64,000 nt of DNA from Diprion similis (lineage: Eukaryota; Arthropoda; Insecta; Hymenoptera; Diprionidae), in contig NC_060106.1 of assembly GCF_021155765.1 (NCBI RefSeq), positions 11,539,501 through 11,603,500 of the forward strand, read 5' to 3'. Within the stretch, counting starts at the first letter, position 1; each line of letters begins with the position of its first letter. The notes under the pieces are model-generated. The model worked only from the letters and a program-made list of their open reading frames with translations. It ran no database searches and was not told the DNA's origin. Positions 39,752-51,217 of the stretch are shown here, piece by piece. The position numbers were made by a program, and so were the translations under genes.

Positions 39752-39800
39752 GTTAAATAACCGTATAAATATCGGGGCTTAACCGGTAATCGGTGTCAGT
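39752..39800 (+). promoter_or_regulatory. CSP-D core promoter (TATA box and initiator)
   Basis: TATAAATA at 39764-39771 with TCAGT at 39796-39800, about 33 bp apart. The block around the TATA box matches CSP-C over 21 bases. Confidence 0.65.
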
Positions 39801-39833
39801 GTGATGTGAAAGATTATTTCGACACTATCAACA

Positions 39834-40653
39834 ATGCTCCGCTTCACGTTTGTTGTCGGCTTTGCTCTCGCCATTTTGGGGATCGTCGCAACCGAGGAAT
39901 TGTACCCCGACAAGTACGACGGGATTGACCCGTTAGGAATTGTTGAAAACGATCGCCTCCGTAAGCAGTACTACAAATGCTTCATGGACGCGGGACCTTG
40001 CGTTACCGCTGATGCGCAATTCTTCAAAGGAACGTATTTTTCTGAATTTAACTTACCTAATTTATTTCGTATTTTAATTGTGAGAGATAATATTCATACT
40101 ATATTTCACACCTCGAATCCATGCAAAATCTATAGAACGCAGATAATTTTGAAATCCCGAATCTGGCTCGGAAGTCTCATCGATATGTGTAAATCGCATG
40201 TAAAATCGTTATTTCAAGTTTAGAATCGATTTAATCCCAAAATTTTTCCACCGTTGCAACTATTGAATCATAACAGGTGTCGATCATCGTAAGTAAACAG
40301 TAGTGATCGTGGTAAATATATCATCAGTGGAACTTTTGGTGAAAAACACAATGTCGGGATTGTTACAATAATACGAGTTAAATATCCTGCAAAAGCACAT
40401 TTTATCAAAGAAAAGATTTCAAGTTTCACGCCAAACGCAATTTTTTCGTGTAGAGACTCCTACCTGACCCGTCGCTTTATTTATTAAAATAGGTTTCTTT
40501 CCGGAAGCAGTATTGACGAAGTGCCGTAAATGTACAGAAAAGCAAAAGGAGAGTTTGGATATTTTGGTGGCATGGTACGTCGAACATCAGCCGGATGACT
40601 GGAACACCCTGGTCAAGCATTTTCTTGAAAATGCCCAGAAGCAGAAACATTGA
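39834..40653 (+). CDS. Chemosensory protein CSP-D (OS-D family), unusual splice
   Basis: A secreted CSP-family carrier. The first coding part is 39834 to about 40029: signal peptide MLRFTFVVGFALAILGIVAT, then YKCFMDAGPC (CX6C). The second is 40493-40653: FFPEAVLTKCRKC, then WYVEHQPDDWNTL, ending NAQKQKH. As in CSP-C, exon 2 requires a phase-1 partner while the local GT (AAAGGAAC|GTATTT) is phase 2. Both genes share the string AAAGGAACGTAT there, and both first exons measure 196 nt to the inferred AAA-G end. The last base pair of the intron is AG (aaaatag). With that boundary the product is 118 residues. It is the closest paralogue of CSP-C by sequence, structure and promoter. AATAAA lies at 40851. 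Confidence 0.8.
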
Positions 40654-40850
40654 GAAAGCACATTTACTCAATGAGGGAAATGCACGCGAATGCTGAAGAA
40701 ACATCGATTCGCGATGGATGTTGACTAAGCGATAACGTGGCATTTCTGTCCCGAATCTCAGTCGTTTTTAGAACACACATGTACATTTTGTTATTACTGT
40801 TGAATTGTTTGTTATTATGATTTTATTAAAACGTACGATACTATAAATAT

Positions 40851-40856
40851 AATAAA
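40851..40856 (+). terminator. Polyadenylation signal of CSP-D
   Basis: An AATAAA hexamer about 200 bp past the CSP-D stop. Confidence 0.4.
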
Positions 40857-41630
40857 CAAAATACTTACCTACGGAAAGTTCTGGTGAAAAATAATCCAAC
40901 AGAAGTCTTATTGCGTCGGATAAATTTGAAAAAATAAGCATACAAAACCTAACAAAATACGTAACGGATCTGAGTCTAAAACTGCGATTGCACAGTGCTG
41001 ATTTGCCTGATAGCTGATTTCGAATATCTCGAAGAATGGCGGAGTTAGTAGCCGCTGTTTCGATACCGGAAATGTGGTGGGGCCCAAAATCTTATATCGG
41101 CAGTGCTTCTGGATAAGAACAGTAAATTTCATCCAAATCGGTTTAATGGTTCGACTGGAACTCTAACCGCAAGACATGTGTGCTCGCATAAATCAACTTT
41201 AGAAAATATCTGCCAAATCTTTTTTGGGTGAAAATCGTGTTTCCCTGGTAATTTTATGATTCGTCTCGATCCGACGTTTGTTCGCAATGACAAATATACG
41301 AGGCACGCCATTTTTATGCTAACGATCGTGCTAGAGTTATAACTTATTCAAAACGTTGTTTTTGTTGAGTGAAACTATGACGAAGGAAAGTTACGCAACG
41401 ATGAATATTAATGTTTTTGAATCATTCGAATGAAACGATGAGTTGTTATTTATTTATTCGAAAAAGTGAGTTTTTCTTATTTTACTCAACAATTCCTTAT
41501 GCCGCACAGTAATAAAAGTATAATATTCAATTATATAATTCTAGTAAAATAAACTTATCGACGAATAGCCTTAAGTGAAGATTTCGAGATTCAGATCGGA
41601 AATCGTGATACAGTTCATATCACATGTCGT
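40857..41630. other. Convergent intergenic region, possible repeat
   Basis: The stretch 40965-41320 is less AT-rich than its surroundings and reads like a dispersed repeat, but I cannot identify the element. The rest is AT-rich spacer between the convergent CSP-D and CSP-E genes. Confidence 0.35.
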
Positions 41631-42441
41631 CTAGCTCTGTTCGTTCAGAAAACGTGAGAAAGATTGTCTGTATTTCCCATCACTGTCATATTTCTTAACA
41701 AACTTAGCCCAGTCGTCGGGTCTCCGCTCCATAATGTGGTTCGACACCTTTCGAACATTACCCTTCATTTTGTCCGTACACTTAGCACAGTTCGTAGCGA
41801 GTGCATCGGGTAGAACAGCTGAAGAAAGCAGAAATAAATTTTCGTTAATAAATATAACTGGGCAAAAAATCATAAGTTAGCAATTTTGTTTCTCAGTCCC
41901 TTTCGAATTTCAATTTCATCAAATTTTCCGAAACTGCTTCAAACCATACTGAAATAATATACATATAAAAGAGTCAATATTTGTGCCTCGTGTACTTTTG
42001 CACGAATCAGTTCTGTTCAAATATCAGTTAATCATTGTGTTTGCAAATAATATTTGAACTGGTAAACGAAAAAGTCGAAATTATCACTCGTACTTTTACT
42101 GCCGCAAACATATAAGCTTAATAAATGCAGGCCACGTGCAAACATAATAAATTCTGGATGAAAAAAATCGACAACAGCAGTGACCTTCCAAATAAACCGT
42201 TTTGACAGTCGCTTGTAAATTTGTAATACTCACTTCGGAAATATCTTCCGTCCGGAGAGCAAGGTCCCTTGTCCAAGACGCAGGCTATGTATTGCTTTAA
42301 GAGTCGTTCACTGTTGAGGATGAGGTCTATGTTAACGTCGTCGTATTTGTTGGAATACGTTGGAGTCTCAAGGGACACTGTCGATCCCAAGGTAAAGAGC
42401 ACAACAACCAGTGCCGGTAATACCATCATCGTTGATTGCAT
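41631..42441 (-). CDS. Chemosensory protein CSP-E (OS-D family)
   Basis: A secreted CSP-family carrier with canonical structure. Coding exons are 42234-42441 and 41631-41818, joined by the conserved phase-1 GT-AG intron (gtgagt donor, ttcttcag acceptor). The product is 131 residues: hydrophobic leader MQSTMMVLPALVVVLFTLGS, YDDVNIDLIL, CVLDKGPC (CX6C), VLPDALATNCAKC (X18, CX2C) and RRPDDWAKFVKKYDSDGKYR. A non-coding first exon at about 42749-42802 is spliced (gtaagt donor) to an acceptor two bases before the ATG. It is the mirror-image end of the CSP block and the last CSP before the receptor genes. Confidence 0.93.
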
Positions 42442-42748
42442 GCCTGAACAATGAATATGCATAGAAGTTGGATAATCAACGATCAATGACATCAATTTTT
42501 GGGAAAAAAATAAATGAAAATAAACAAAAAAGAGCTGATGCTCATTGATCCTATAAATTGGACTCCCTAGTATTCATACAATTGTATCAAGATAACGCAA
42601 TTAGGACAAGAATCTCAATTTTACTACAATAACATTGCAGATCACTGCAGAAATTGACTATGAATTGTCCTTAAGCAATTCGTGACGATATTATTCGATG
42701 CACAATAATCAATTAATCACAGTGCAGCGCCTTTTAATTGCCACTTAC

Positions 42749-42829
42749 CGAAATCACTTTCGCTGCAGAAGACTATCGACAAGACAAAGCAAAGTGAAAA
42801 CTGAGGGCAATTGCAGGTGAGTATTATAC
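42749..42829 (-). promoter_or_regulatory. CSP-E promoter and 5' UTR exon
   Basis: On the minus strand TATAATA lies at 42822-42829. TCAGT follows about 27 bp downstream (42800-42804). A leader exon then ends at 42749 with a gtaagt donor whose acceptor lies just before the ATG at 42441. Confidence 0.6.
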
Positions 42830-42879
42830 CCTGCCATGAGTTTATCCCCCACTTAACCTAAAGGTCGTGGTGCCACCCA

Positions 42880-42891
42880 AATGCGGATAAA
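42880..42891 (-). promoter_or_regulatory. Upstream motif shared by CSP-E and CSP-D
   Basis: TTTATCCGCATT on the minus strand followed by GGGTGGCA, about 50 bp before the CSP-E TATA box. It matches the string before CSP-D. Confidence 0.35.
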
Positions 42892-43490
42892 TATGTGAAC
42901 GTTTCATTTGAATGCAGCACGAATTCATCCCGTATACTCCGCTAGTGCTTTTTCCTTGTGTCACTATTCTTCTTGAGGGGCAATAATACATTAGCACGTG
43001 GCATTGATGCTCGCAAACGATCCATCTGTACTAAAAAATTCATCCTAATGGATAATATCTGCTCCGACTTTACAATGAGCCAGGATCTTTTTCCTCAAAT
43101 ATAATGTGCCTGCAAGATGTTTTCCGCATTGTTATAAATAGTTAGAGTTATAAAAATGCGTTATTTACTTGTACAATTAACGATATATCACAGACGAGAA
43201 AAGATTGAAATCCAAACGAACGAGGGAATTGCATCGATGATGCTCTTGATTCGCAGGCCTTCAGAAGTTGATGGTGAACAATAACTAACGTGTTTCGTTG
43301 CTTCAAACCGGATTTTTATTTAGTATGCAAGTAACGTGCGGGTATAAATATATCGTGTGCGCGATACATGACGAGGAAAATGATATTGATATGCTGTGTC
43401 ATTTACACAAAACTACATTAAATGTATGAGAACGGAGACAGCGCCAAAACCTTCGGTCATTTTGTGACGGTCGACAAGGACACGAGCCCA
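42892..43490. other. Intergenic between CSP-E and receptor IR-A
   Basis: AT-rich sequence containing the upstream flank of CSP-E and the 3' flank of IR-A. No gene is recognised. Confidence 0.55.
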
Positions 43491-46386
43491 TCAGTGACTT
43501 GAATACGAGATGCGCTGATTAACCGTGGTTGGATCTCGTTGTTTTCCAACTCTGAATTTTTTTCCGCCGATGACGCCTTGAGGCTTGGCTACAATGAAAC
43601 AAATTACCATAACCAGCATGATCTTCACAAAATTTGGGTCATCGGTCGTATTTTTTACCCAAACTGATCGCAAGTATTCATTTACGAATAAATTTCGTTT
43701 CACAAACTGTGCCGCCTTGCTACAGATGTTGGGTAAAAGGTGGGAATGTGGTAGAAAAAAAAATGCATTTCTCCACCTCTTTTCTTCCAATGAATGGTGT
43801 GCGAGCTCCAGAGCGAATATGAAAACTGCAGCAAAAATTCCACACAGAAGTCCCAGAAATGCCGGTGCTACATCGTTCAACGTGATGCTGTTAAGAACTG
43901 CAGTGCTACCGAGGCATTCCGGTTTTGGAGCAAACCAACGCCTGTGTTCCCTGACCAGGATTCCGACTTCCTCCAGACGCCGATGTCTGTGCCGTGTCAG
44001 AATTCAAAAGTGCATAAATTTTGCTTGCATTTTACGAAGCTGTCGTCCTTGTCTTGCCTTGTATATGCTCACATGATCTTTAGATGCTCTCTGTAAGGAT
44101 TCTCCCGCGAAGCCCACATCGCAAGCACCGACTTCTTAATGAAGGGGATCTCGGCCAAGCTGCAGATCTCAGGCTGAGCGAATTCGTGGGCAATCTCCTC
44201 ATAAGCGTCAGCAGGGGTGGTGTGATAGGCGAATCCTCCTTCCTTAACCCTTCGGATACCTTCAGAGCGGGGAAGAATCTTTGGTTTCCCTTTATCCAGC
44301 AGCTTCTTCTCGTAGAACATCCTTTCCGATGATACAGTTGATATCTATACTCATTGGAAAGCCCGAGAAAGTTAAACCAAGTAAAACTGCATCCGGTGTA
44401 ACTCGGCTGCGATCGAGCAGCAAGAAGAAATACACCTACTTTGAAATAGTGTGGAACATACGAAGCATTCTCGTAGGCAGATGGCATTCCAAAATTCAGC
44501 AAGTCCCCAATCGTACGAATGTTTTGCGGGGGGTCCGAGAGGAGCGACGAAACAACAGAAGCGCTGTAAAAATTGTATAGCAGCATGCTGAAGAGCGTAA
44601 AAACTACGAAGAGTATGTGCCCGCTGTGACCAGGGAGAGAGCTGTGCCACCCTGAGAACAGTTGGAATTTGAGATATCGAGGGGTTTGAAATCACGATCC
44701 GCAACAACGATGGCTTCTCAAATCTGCACCTTGCTGGAAGAGTGTCGCCAGTGTCGAATAGATCCCAAAGGACCAAGGATTCTCATATTCTTTCCTGTGA
44801 TAGCGCGACGCGATACTCATAATGACGATGACAAGAAGAGACAAGACAACCACTGCGTTCCACGAAGAAGGCGACAACGGTTCCAGGAAAACATTCCTGA
44901 CAGAATGGCTGGCGGGATGTTTGAACAGGAAACCAGTCCTGTAAGTCGTTTCATTTAAGTGATTTTTGGAATCAATCTCGCGCATTAATCAAAGTAGTGA
45001 CTGAAAGCATTGCTCGCCAAAAGGGGTAGTTCTGCACGATTGGAGTGCAATACTCCAACCGTTCTTGCGTCATAACGGTACCACCAAGGGTAAAGTCGGC
45101 CTCCCTGCGTCCCAAGGCACCCATCATCCCGAAGAAGGGGGTCCCATTCCAGCGTCCACCGAAGTCGGACCACGTGGATACTTCCACTCTGTGGTAAGAA
45201 GTTTTCTCAGCGTCCGTATACCATGTATTCACTCGGTTATGGGCTGTTCGAATAGTCAAACCAGTTGAACTTACGAATAGTTGAAAAAATCTCGAGGGAT
45301 TACACCCAGGGCGTAATTGACCTTGGAGATGGCGTCGTAGGTTCTGTTCGCAGGGTTGGAAAGGTACTTGATCGGATCATCTTCCTTCGGATCCATATAC
45401 ATGGTCTGCAAGTGAGTAATACGGTCAGTAGCTACCTTTGTAAAATCAATCGAGGTAGACTGACAGTTGGAGTGCAAAAAGGGGATAAATGCGTGGTCGC
45501 GATGGTCTCACCACGGCAGCAAATTTTAGAGTTATCCCGGTGAGGTTTTGGCGCCGATAAACCGGGCTCTGAAGTTTGATGATGTTCAAACGAGGAGACA
45601 ACGACCGCCAGGTGCCAATAAATGTCGCGTTCAATGTCCCGTTTCGATCACTTCCGGTGTTAAATATATCGTATAATCTAACGGTTTCCTCAGCTGTGAT
45701 TGCCAATACGACGTCGGTATCAACGCTCAGGTTCAACCCTTCCATGAACTCTAGAGCGTCGCTCTTATTATTGCTAGTCAAAAGCCAGGAATAGGAATAG
45801 TTGAACATATTACCAGCCGAAATCTGGAAAGTAAACAAGTCTGCTATATTCATATCACCATTAACCTAAAATCAACTTTCGAACTCTACATTCACATGAG
45901 TACGCAATGTTACCCCAATCAGCAGTTCCTTGCTCCTGTCGCAATCAAGGTCTGTTATGATATTTATACTATGATAATTATAGCGAAGGAGATTCTCCAG
46001 CGGTTCTTTATCGTCGCAGATTTTCAATGAATTAAAAATTGCCGCGCTAATCGAGGCATTCATGATCCTGCGGCTCAGTGAAACCGAGTCTGTGAATGAA
46101 AGAACGAAGATATCGATAATATTTAATTGTACCTACTAAAAATGACAGATTGTACTAAAATGTCACTAAAAAACCCTAAAAAAAAGTTGGTTGAAATGTA
46201 CCTACTGTGGATGGAAAAATCAATGTTCTTACCAAGATCTCGTAGACAAAGGAATGCTGAAATCAAACGACTGGCATTTTTGTAATTAACGTAGTCGATG
46301 ATTAAATTGCTTAGCTCGTTCCGATCTATCGAGGCCGTTACACCGGCCAACAGTAGTGCGAAGGTCAGAAAAATGGAAAGATGCAT
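43491..46386 (-). CDS. Ionotropic receptor IR-A, Ir75-like, with a splice defect
   Basis: A divergent ionotropic glutamate receptor-type chemosensory channel. Exons are 46233-46386, 45914-46089, 45512-45823, 45275-45405, 45188 to about 45017, 44730-44938, 44440-44651, 44073-44344 and 43491-43986. It has a signal peptide (MHLSIFLTFALLLAGVTAS), the ligand-binding halves, M1 around VVVLSLLVIVIMSIA, the LFQQG junction, M2/pore region LLYNFYSASVVSSLL and M3 around LGLLCGIFAAVFIFALE. The order and several exon sizes (312 and 212 nt) match the neighbouring IR-B exactly. Between exon 5 (ends YPFW) and exon 6 (starts TGFLFKHP) no phase-2 GT donor exists: the sequence at the expected site is TGGCGAGCAATG, whereas IR-B has GCGAG|GTTGAA. 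Either a non-canonical donor plus a base error is involved, or the gene is damaged. All other junctions are intact. Confidence 0.82.
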
Positions 46387-47546
46387 ATCTTCCAGAAGCA
46401 GAAACCATTTGTCAGGTATAACTGTAAGAGATCACATCTGGATATAACTGTTTTTTGACATCGAAAGAAAGGCTAAAGCATTGCAGATGTGTGAAATGTT
46501 AGGCACACTCCCATTTACGTTAGTCATTTATTGAACTATAAAGCGTGAAATGCTACGTGATCAGCACTCGTTACATTTTATGAGTTTGACTTTAGTGTTA
46601 GAAGTAAGGTCAAGCGTCAAGAGGACCACTTCTCGACAATCAAATAAATTTTGGAACCTGCTGGCCGTGAGCACAGTTTGGCCAACAATTCAACGCTTTC
46701 ACTGCAAAAAAAATCTTAAGAAAAAACTTGATTATTCCAAGTGAATAACAACGAACCTTGAATTAAATGTACCTATAAAAATTTAAAGGCGTGGATTATC
46801 TTTGTATGTCTGACTGCTCGAGTATTGCATTTTTTAATTCCAACGAATCTCTTGCGTTAACCAAGTATTTAAAGCTTGAGCATTAGCTTGGAACGATTAC
46901 GTGCGACTGATACCTACTCTTATTGCCATTGATTCCGTGCTATACTATCTACATATTTTTATTGCTTCTGGTCTCAACTTTGAATCAATACACATAAATG
47001 TATGCACAATCTACTCGAACACGTTTCAATATCTAAGACACGGACACGTTACCTTGGGGCTAAAAGAAACCCAAACATCACGTTACGTTCATTCCTTAAA
47101 TCGAAGGGGATATGTGGGGTGAATTTCAACGAGTCTCTCAACTACCTAGATAGATACTGAAAGACCTCTCATGCATCTATTACCTTTTCACGAGAATCCT
47201 TTGATCATTTTCCTGCTTTGGCGTGACGACAGTTTACACGCGGAAATATCCCTTTACCCGAACTGTCATACCTTTCTGAATACCTCAACGAGACATTTAC
47301 GACATGACCGCCTATCCTCCATACTCGATACTACGTGTCTTATCATATCATTATCTTATCATATTCATATTCTTTACAGTCATCTGCTGTGCAAGAATAA
47401 TTATGGGTTCACTCATCAGTGTATACGGCTAGAAGCCATGCTCATCAAGAATCGTATAAGAAAACAAAAAGGATTTAGGAAAAAACCTGCAGTATTGTAG
47501 AACAATATTTTGCACCCGAGAGTAAGTATAAGCGAATGGTGATGAG
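46387..47546. other. Spacer between the two receptor genes
   Basis: About 1.16 kb of AT-rich sequence between IR-A and IR-B. Short plus-strand frames have no recognisable content. Confidence 0.55.
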
Positions 47547-50500
47547 CTAACATGTCACGAAAAAGTGCCGTTTCTTTTTTAAAGCGTTTTGGCGCTTGGC
47601 GTATTTCTCGACGTACACAAGAGCGCCAGCCAGCGTCATACCCATCGAGAGCAAAAATAAGGCTGGCGAAAATTCTTCAAGGGACACAGGGACCGGGATC
47701 GCACTGTGACTCTCTGGACAAATCGGCTTCCGGTAGTGCCAAACGTGCCGCAGACGTTCGGCCATCCCTCGTTCGATGATTTTCCGCATCCTGTGCAAGA
47801 AAAAAAAATAACTCTAAAGACTTTTGTGGTTTCGAGGTATTTCCACAAGCAAGAAGCCTCACTTACCCGTAAGTGACCATTTTTTTGAACGGCGAATGCT
47901 TACTCGTAACTGTAGCCGTATGTTTCGGAGGAAACAATTGGATTTCTACGAGATCGCATATTTCGTCCTCGGCAAAAGTGTCCTGAAAATTGGGAACGTG
48001 GTAAGTGAATTCCGGAAGTAGATCAGGCGACTATTGAAAGGTTACCGTGATTATCTTGTAGGCAGTGGCAACGTCGACGTGAAACGCAAACCCGCCCTTT
48101 TGCACGCGGCGAAGACCCTCGCGAGGGCTGTAATACGCTGGCTGTTTCCGGTTCCTGGCAGGTGCTACTTTTTTCTTGTAGAGCCGTAGCGCCACTGGAT
48201 CAGTGGTCGTCTGCCATCAGATCGAAAGTTTACGGATAAAAAGGCGAATACGAAATCAGAAGGATGAGGCAAGAGGCCAGCTTTACCGCAAAAAAATCGT
48301 AGTTGTAGGCGATATCCTCGATTCCTACTCGCAGATCACTATCCAGGAGGTCCTTCAGGGTGTTTATATACCTAGGGTGCTGAGCGAGTAAGGAACCCAC
48401 GATACTCGCTGAGTAAAACTGATACAGAAGCAGGCCCCAGATGAAGAGGAAGATGAAGACGACACGCCCGGAGATCAACTGCGGTCCATCCGTCAGACCT
48501 GGAAATTACGTACCTCTGATAGGTCATTCTTCAGTAAAATCAGTGAAAAGTGATATCCTGCTTCAACAGTGAGTTTCAAAAATCTGAAAAAGCTCTCTCA
48601 GTTTTCCTAACCAGAATTGATTGATCAAATATTGTAAAACATTGGCAAAGTTAAGGTAACATTCGCCCGGAACGACCTATTAGGGGTATATACACACCCA
48701 AGGTGAAGTAAACAATTCCGAATCAAAACAAAACAGTATTGAGCTCATTCGGCTCGCTTGACGACTCGCAGTCACGTCGCGTATCTCCGACGAGAAGGTG
48801 ACGCAGAAAAGTTTAGTGGCGTACAGATATTGGCATCTTTGTACAGTGAATAAAGTCTACGATCAAGTTTACATAAAGATGATTCCGGAGCAGGTGAAAA
48901 CCTTGGCAATTTACCTTGCTGGCACAAAGAAGCGGCAACGATCAGAGCAGTCTCCGAAGCAGCGTGAATGTCGAGGGTAGTTTTGGCAGCACGGTGAGTC
49001 AAACGAGGTTCTACCTTGACTATAATGTACAATAGAAACCAGCACACTAAGGCCGTCAACATCGTGAGCATCCAAACGTCGGGGGCGAAGGGCCGAAGAA
49101 AACCGTTGCGAACTGTGCTTTTCTTTGGGTGGCGAAATATGAAGCAGGGTCTGTTCGTAAGCAAAGAACCGAATTAATCAATGTTACGTATATTTGCCTA
49201 GATTTTCAAGGTTCCATTACGCTACGTATTTGCTTATTTTGCAATAGAGTTGGAAATTAACTTCTTTGTCAAGCGATTATCTGGGTTCTTTATTCCTGAG
49301 TATATTGGACACGGATTCCGCTTCTGGAGAAACCCAAATTCCGTGATTTGAATGTTGTTTTCATAATATAACAATAATAATTTCAACCTCGCCAGCCAAG
49401 TTTGAACAGTGAATTCGGCGACGTCGATTCGTTCTTCCTTGAACTGCAGAGGCGTTGCGCCGATATCAACTCTGCCGGCAATCATGTCACCAAGCATTCC
49501 ATTAAACGAACCGTTATCCAACAGATATCCCCACGAAGTGGCTCTCATTAAATTCATCCTAAAGAAGCACACGTTAATCGCGACATAAGTCTGGCAGTAA
49601 ATTAGCGGGGCGTGCTTTGGACCATTAAAGGGGGGGATTTACTTTTTTTCATTGCTCATCATTTCAATCATTTTCAATTTTTTTGTGAACAGAGATAAAT
49701 AAATCCACATGCCGAATTTCGCCTTGATCCGTTGCATAATTTCTTCACCAGAAAATTAGAAAAAGGAGATAAATTTACCGATAAAAAGTGAAATCCCTTT
49801 TAATAAAGTCCGTTGAACGTTGAGCGTGTTATGTCCCACAACTAGTTGCACCGTGACTTGACAAGTGCATGTTTTTTTTTCTCTGAATCAGTGCGAAATA
49901 TTCTGGAATAAAATTGGAATAAATATGTGTAAGAGTTACTTGAAATTGTAAGAGTCACGTAGCTGACAAACCAGGGCGTAATTGAAACGGTGCATCGTAT
50001 CCAGGTGCCGGTTAATGGGATACGAGATGTATGTCATGAAGTCTGGAGCAGGAGTATGAGTTATCTAAAAACAAAATCGAATTGTTACTGAAATTATTGA
50101 GGCTGGTGAGTTGGATTTGAAAAAAAAATAACGATCAACAAATCAGTGCATTTGCAGCGTACAGCGATCGAGACGTTGAGGGAAAGTCCGCGAAGATCGC
50201 CACGTCTTTGGTACTTGTACTGAGTCAAATTGACGGTCAGACCTTGTTGAATATTCCATTTCCCCATGTAAGTCACGTTTAGATCACCCCCGTGTCGATA
50301 ACTCGGGTTGTAAACATCGTAGAGTTCGAAAGTGTCGTCGGCTACGAGAAGAGCAACGACTAACTCGGTTTCGATGGTAAGAGGCAACGTGCTCAGTAAA
50401 GTCCTCGGCATCGTCTCGTTGGTGACGAGTAACCAAGAGTAGGACTCGTTGAAGGGGATATTTTGTTCTGTAAACTATAGAAATATTTCGTTCGCGTTAT

Positions 50501-51217
50501 GGATTTCATTCAACGTTTTCTGTGCGTGAGAAGTGAAAAGGGTGGAAATTGTTACATTGCGAAAACCTTCCGAAATGGAAAGCCTAACTGATACTTCACC
50601 TGATCAAGAACCAAGTGGCTCCCCGGACAGTCCAAGTCCAAGACAACGCCGAGCTTGTAATAGTTGACAGTCAAAATTTGGCGCATATTCAAATTCCTGT
50701 TGGGAACGTAGACGAATCCGGTTTTTATACCAGAGTTCATCAGGTCTCGATTGAATGCCGCTGCTTCTGTTATGGATGATTAAAACCCTGTTCAGTTTTC
50801 AATGTGGCGCAGATCTTGAGCGGTTCAATATTGATAGCAATGAAGAAAAAAATGTGCGAAAAATAGTGTTCAACGAAGAAACATAATGTGCTGTTTTTAA
50901 TCGGACAAACAAGTTGAGGTACATATTAAACTCGTTCAAATCAATCTAATCTTTGCTTCGATCTCAGCCTTAAATCAGCTATTAAGCCGTAATCTGATTG
51001 TGAAAAAAATTATGCATTTAATTGTGCGTAAGTTGCTAATTCGGGACAACTGCCTTTGGATGAACCTACCAAAATTATTCCAACAGGCAAAAACAGTGAC
51101 CTGGTGAACGTATTTCTGTTGAAAAAAATCCTCGATCAAATGACCAGTGACGATCCGTTCCGTTCTTACGAATTCGCAAACCGTCGCCAAACACAGCACG
51201 ATAAAAAGAGGCTGCAT
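47547..51217 (-). CDS. Ionotropic receptor IR-B, Ir75-like, intact, 10 exons
   Basis: A chemosensory ionotropic receptor on sensory-neuron membranes; Ir75-type receptors in other insects respond to acids and amines with a co-receptor. Exons are 51070-51217, 50600-50766, 50163-50474, 49940-50064, 49388-49558, 48915-49150, 48287-48498, 48046-48210, 47867-47982 and 47547-47790. Phases agree throughout and the lengths sum to 631 residues. Features in order: signal peptide MQPLFIVLCLATVCEFVRT, the YDVYNP and YQRRGDLRGL stretches usual in this group, the GMLGDMIAGRVDIGATPL S1 segment, M1 (WMLTMLTALVCWFLLYIIV), CQQG, M2/pore FIWGLLLYQFYSASIVGSLL, S2 with GGFAFHVD, and M3 (PALFLLSMGMTLAGALVYVE). IR-A's exon 8 corresponds to exons 8 and 9 here, so an intron was gained or lost. 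It is a tandem duplicate of IR-A. Confidence 0.9.

Noticed and set aside
43585-45794. Several plus-strand frames of 60-160 codons across the receptor genes
   Set aside because: They are antisense shadows of the IR-A exons, which show conserved motifs and consistent splicing.
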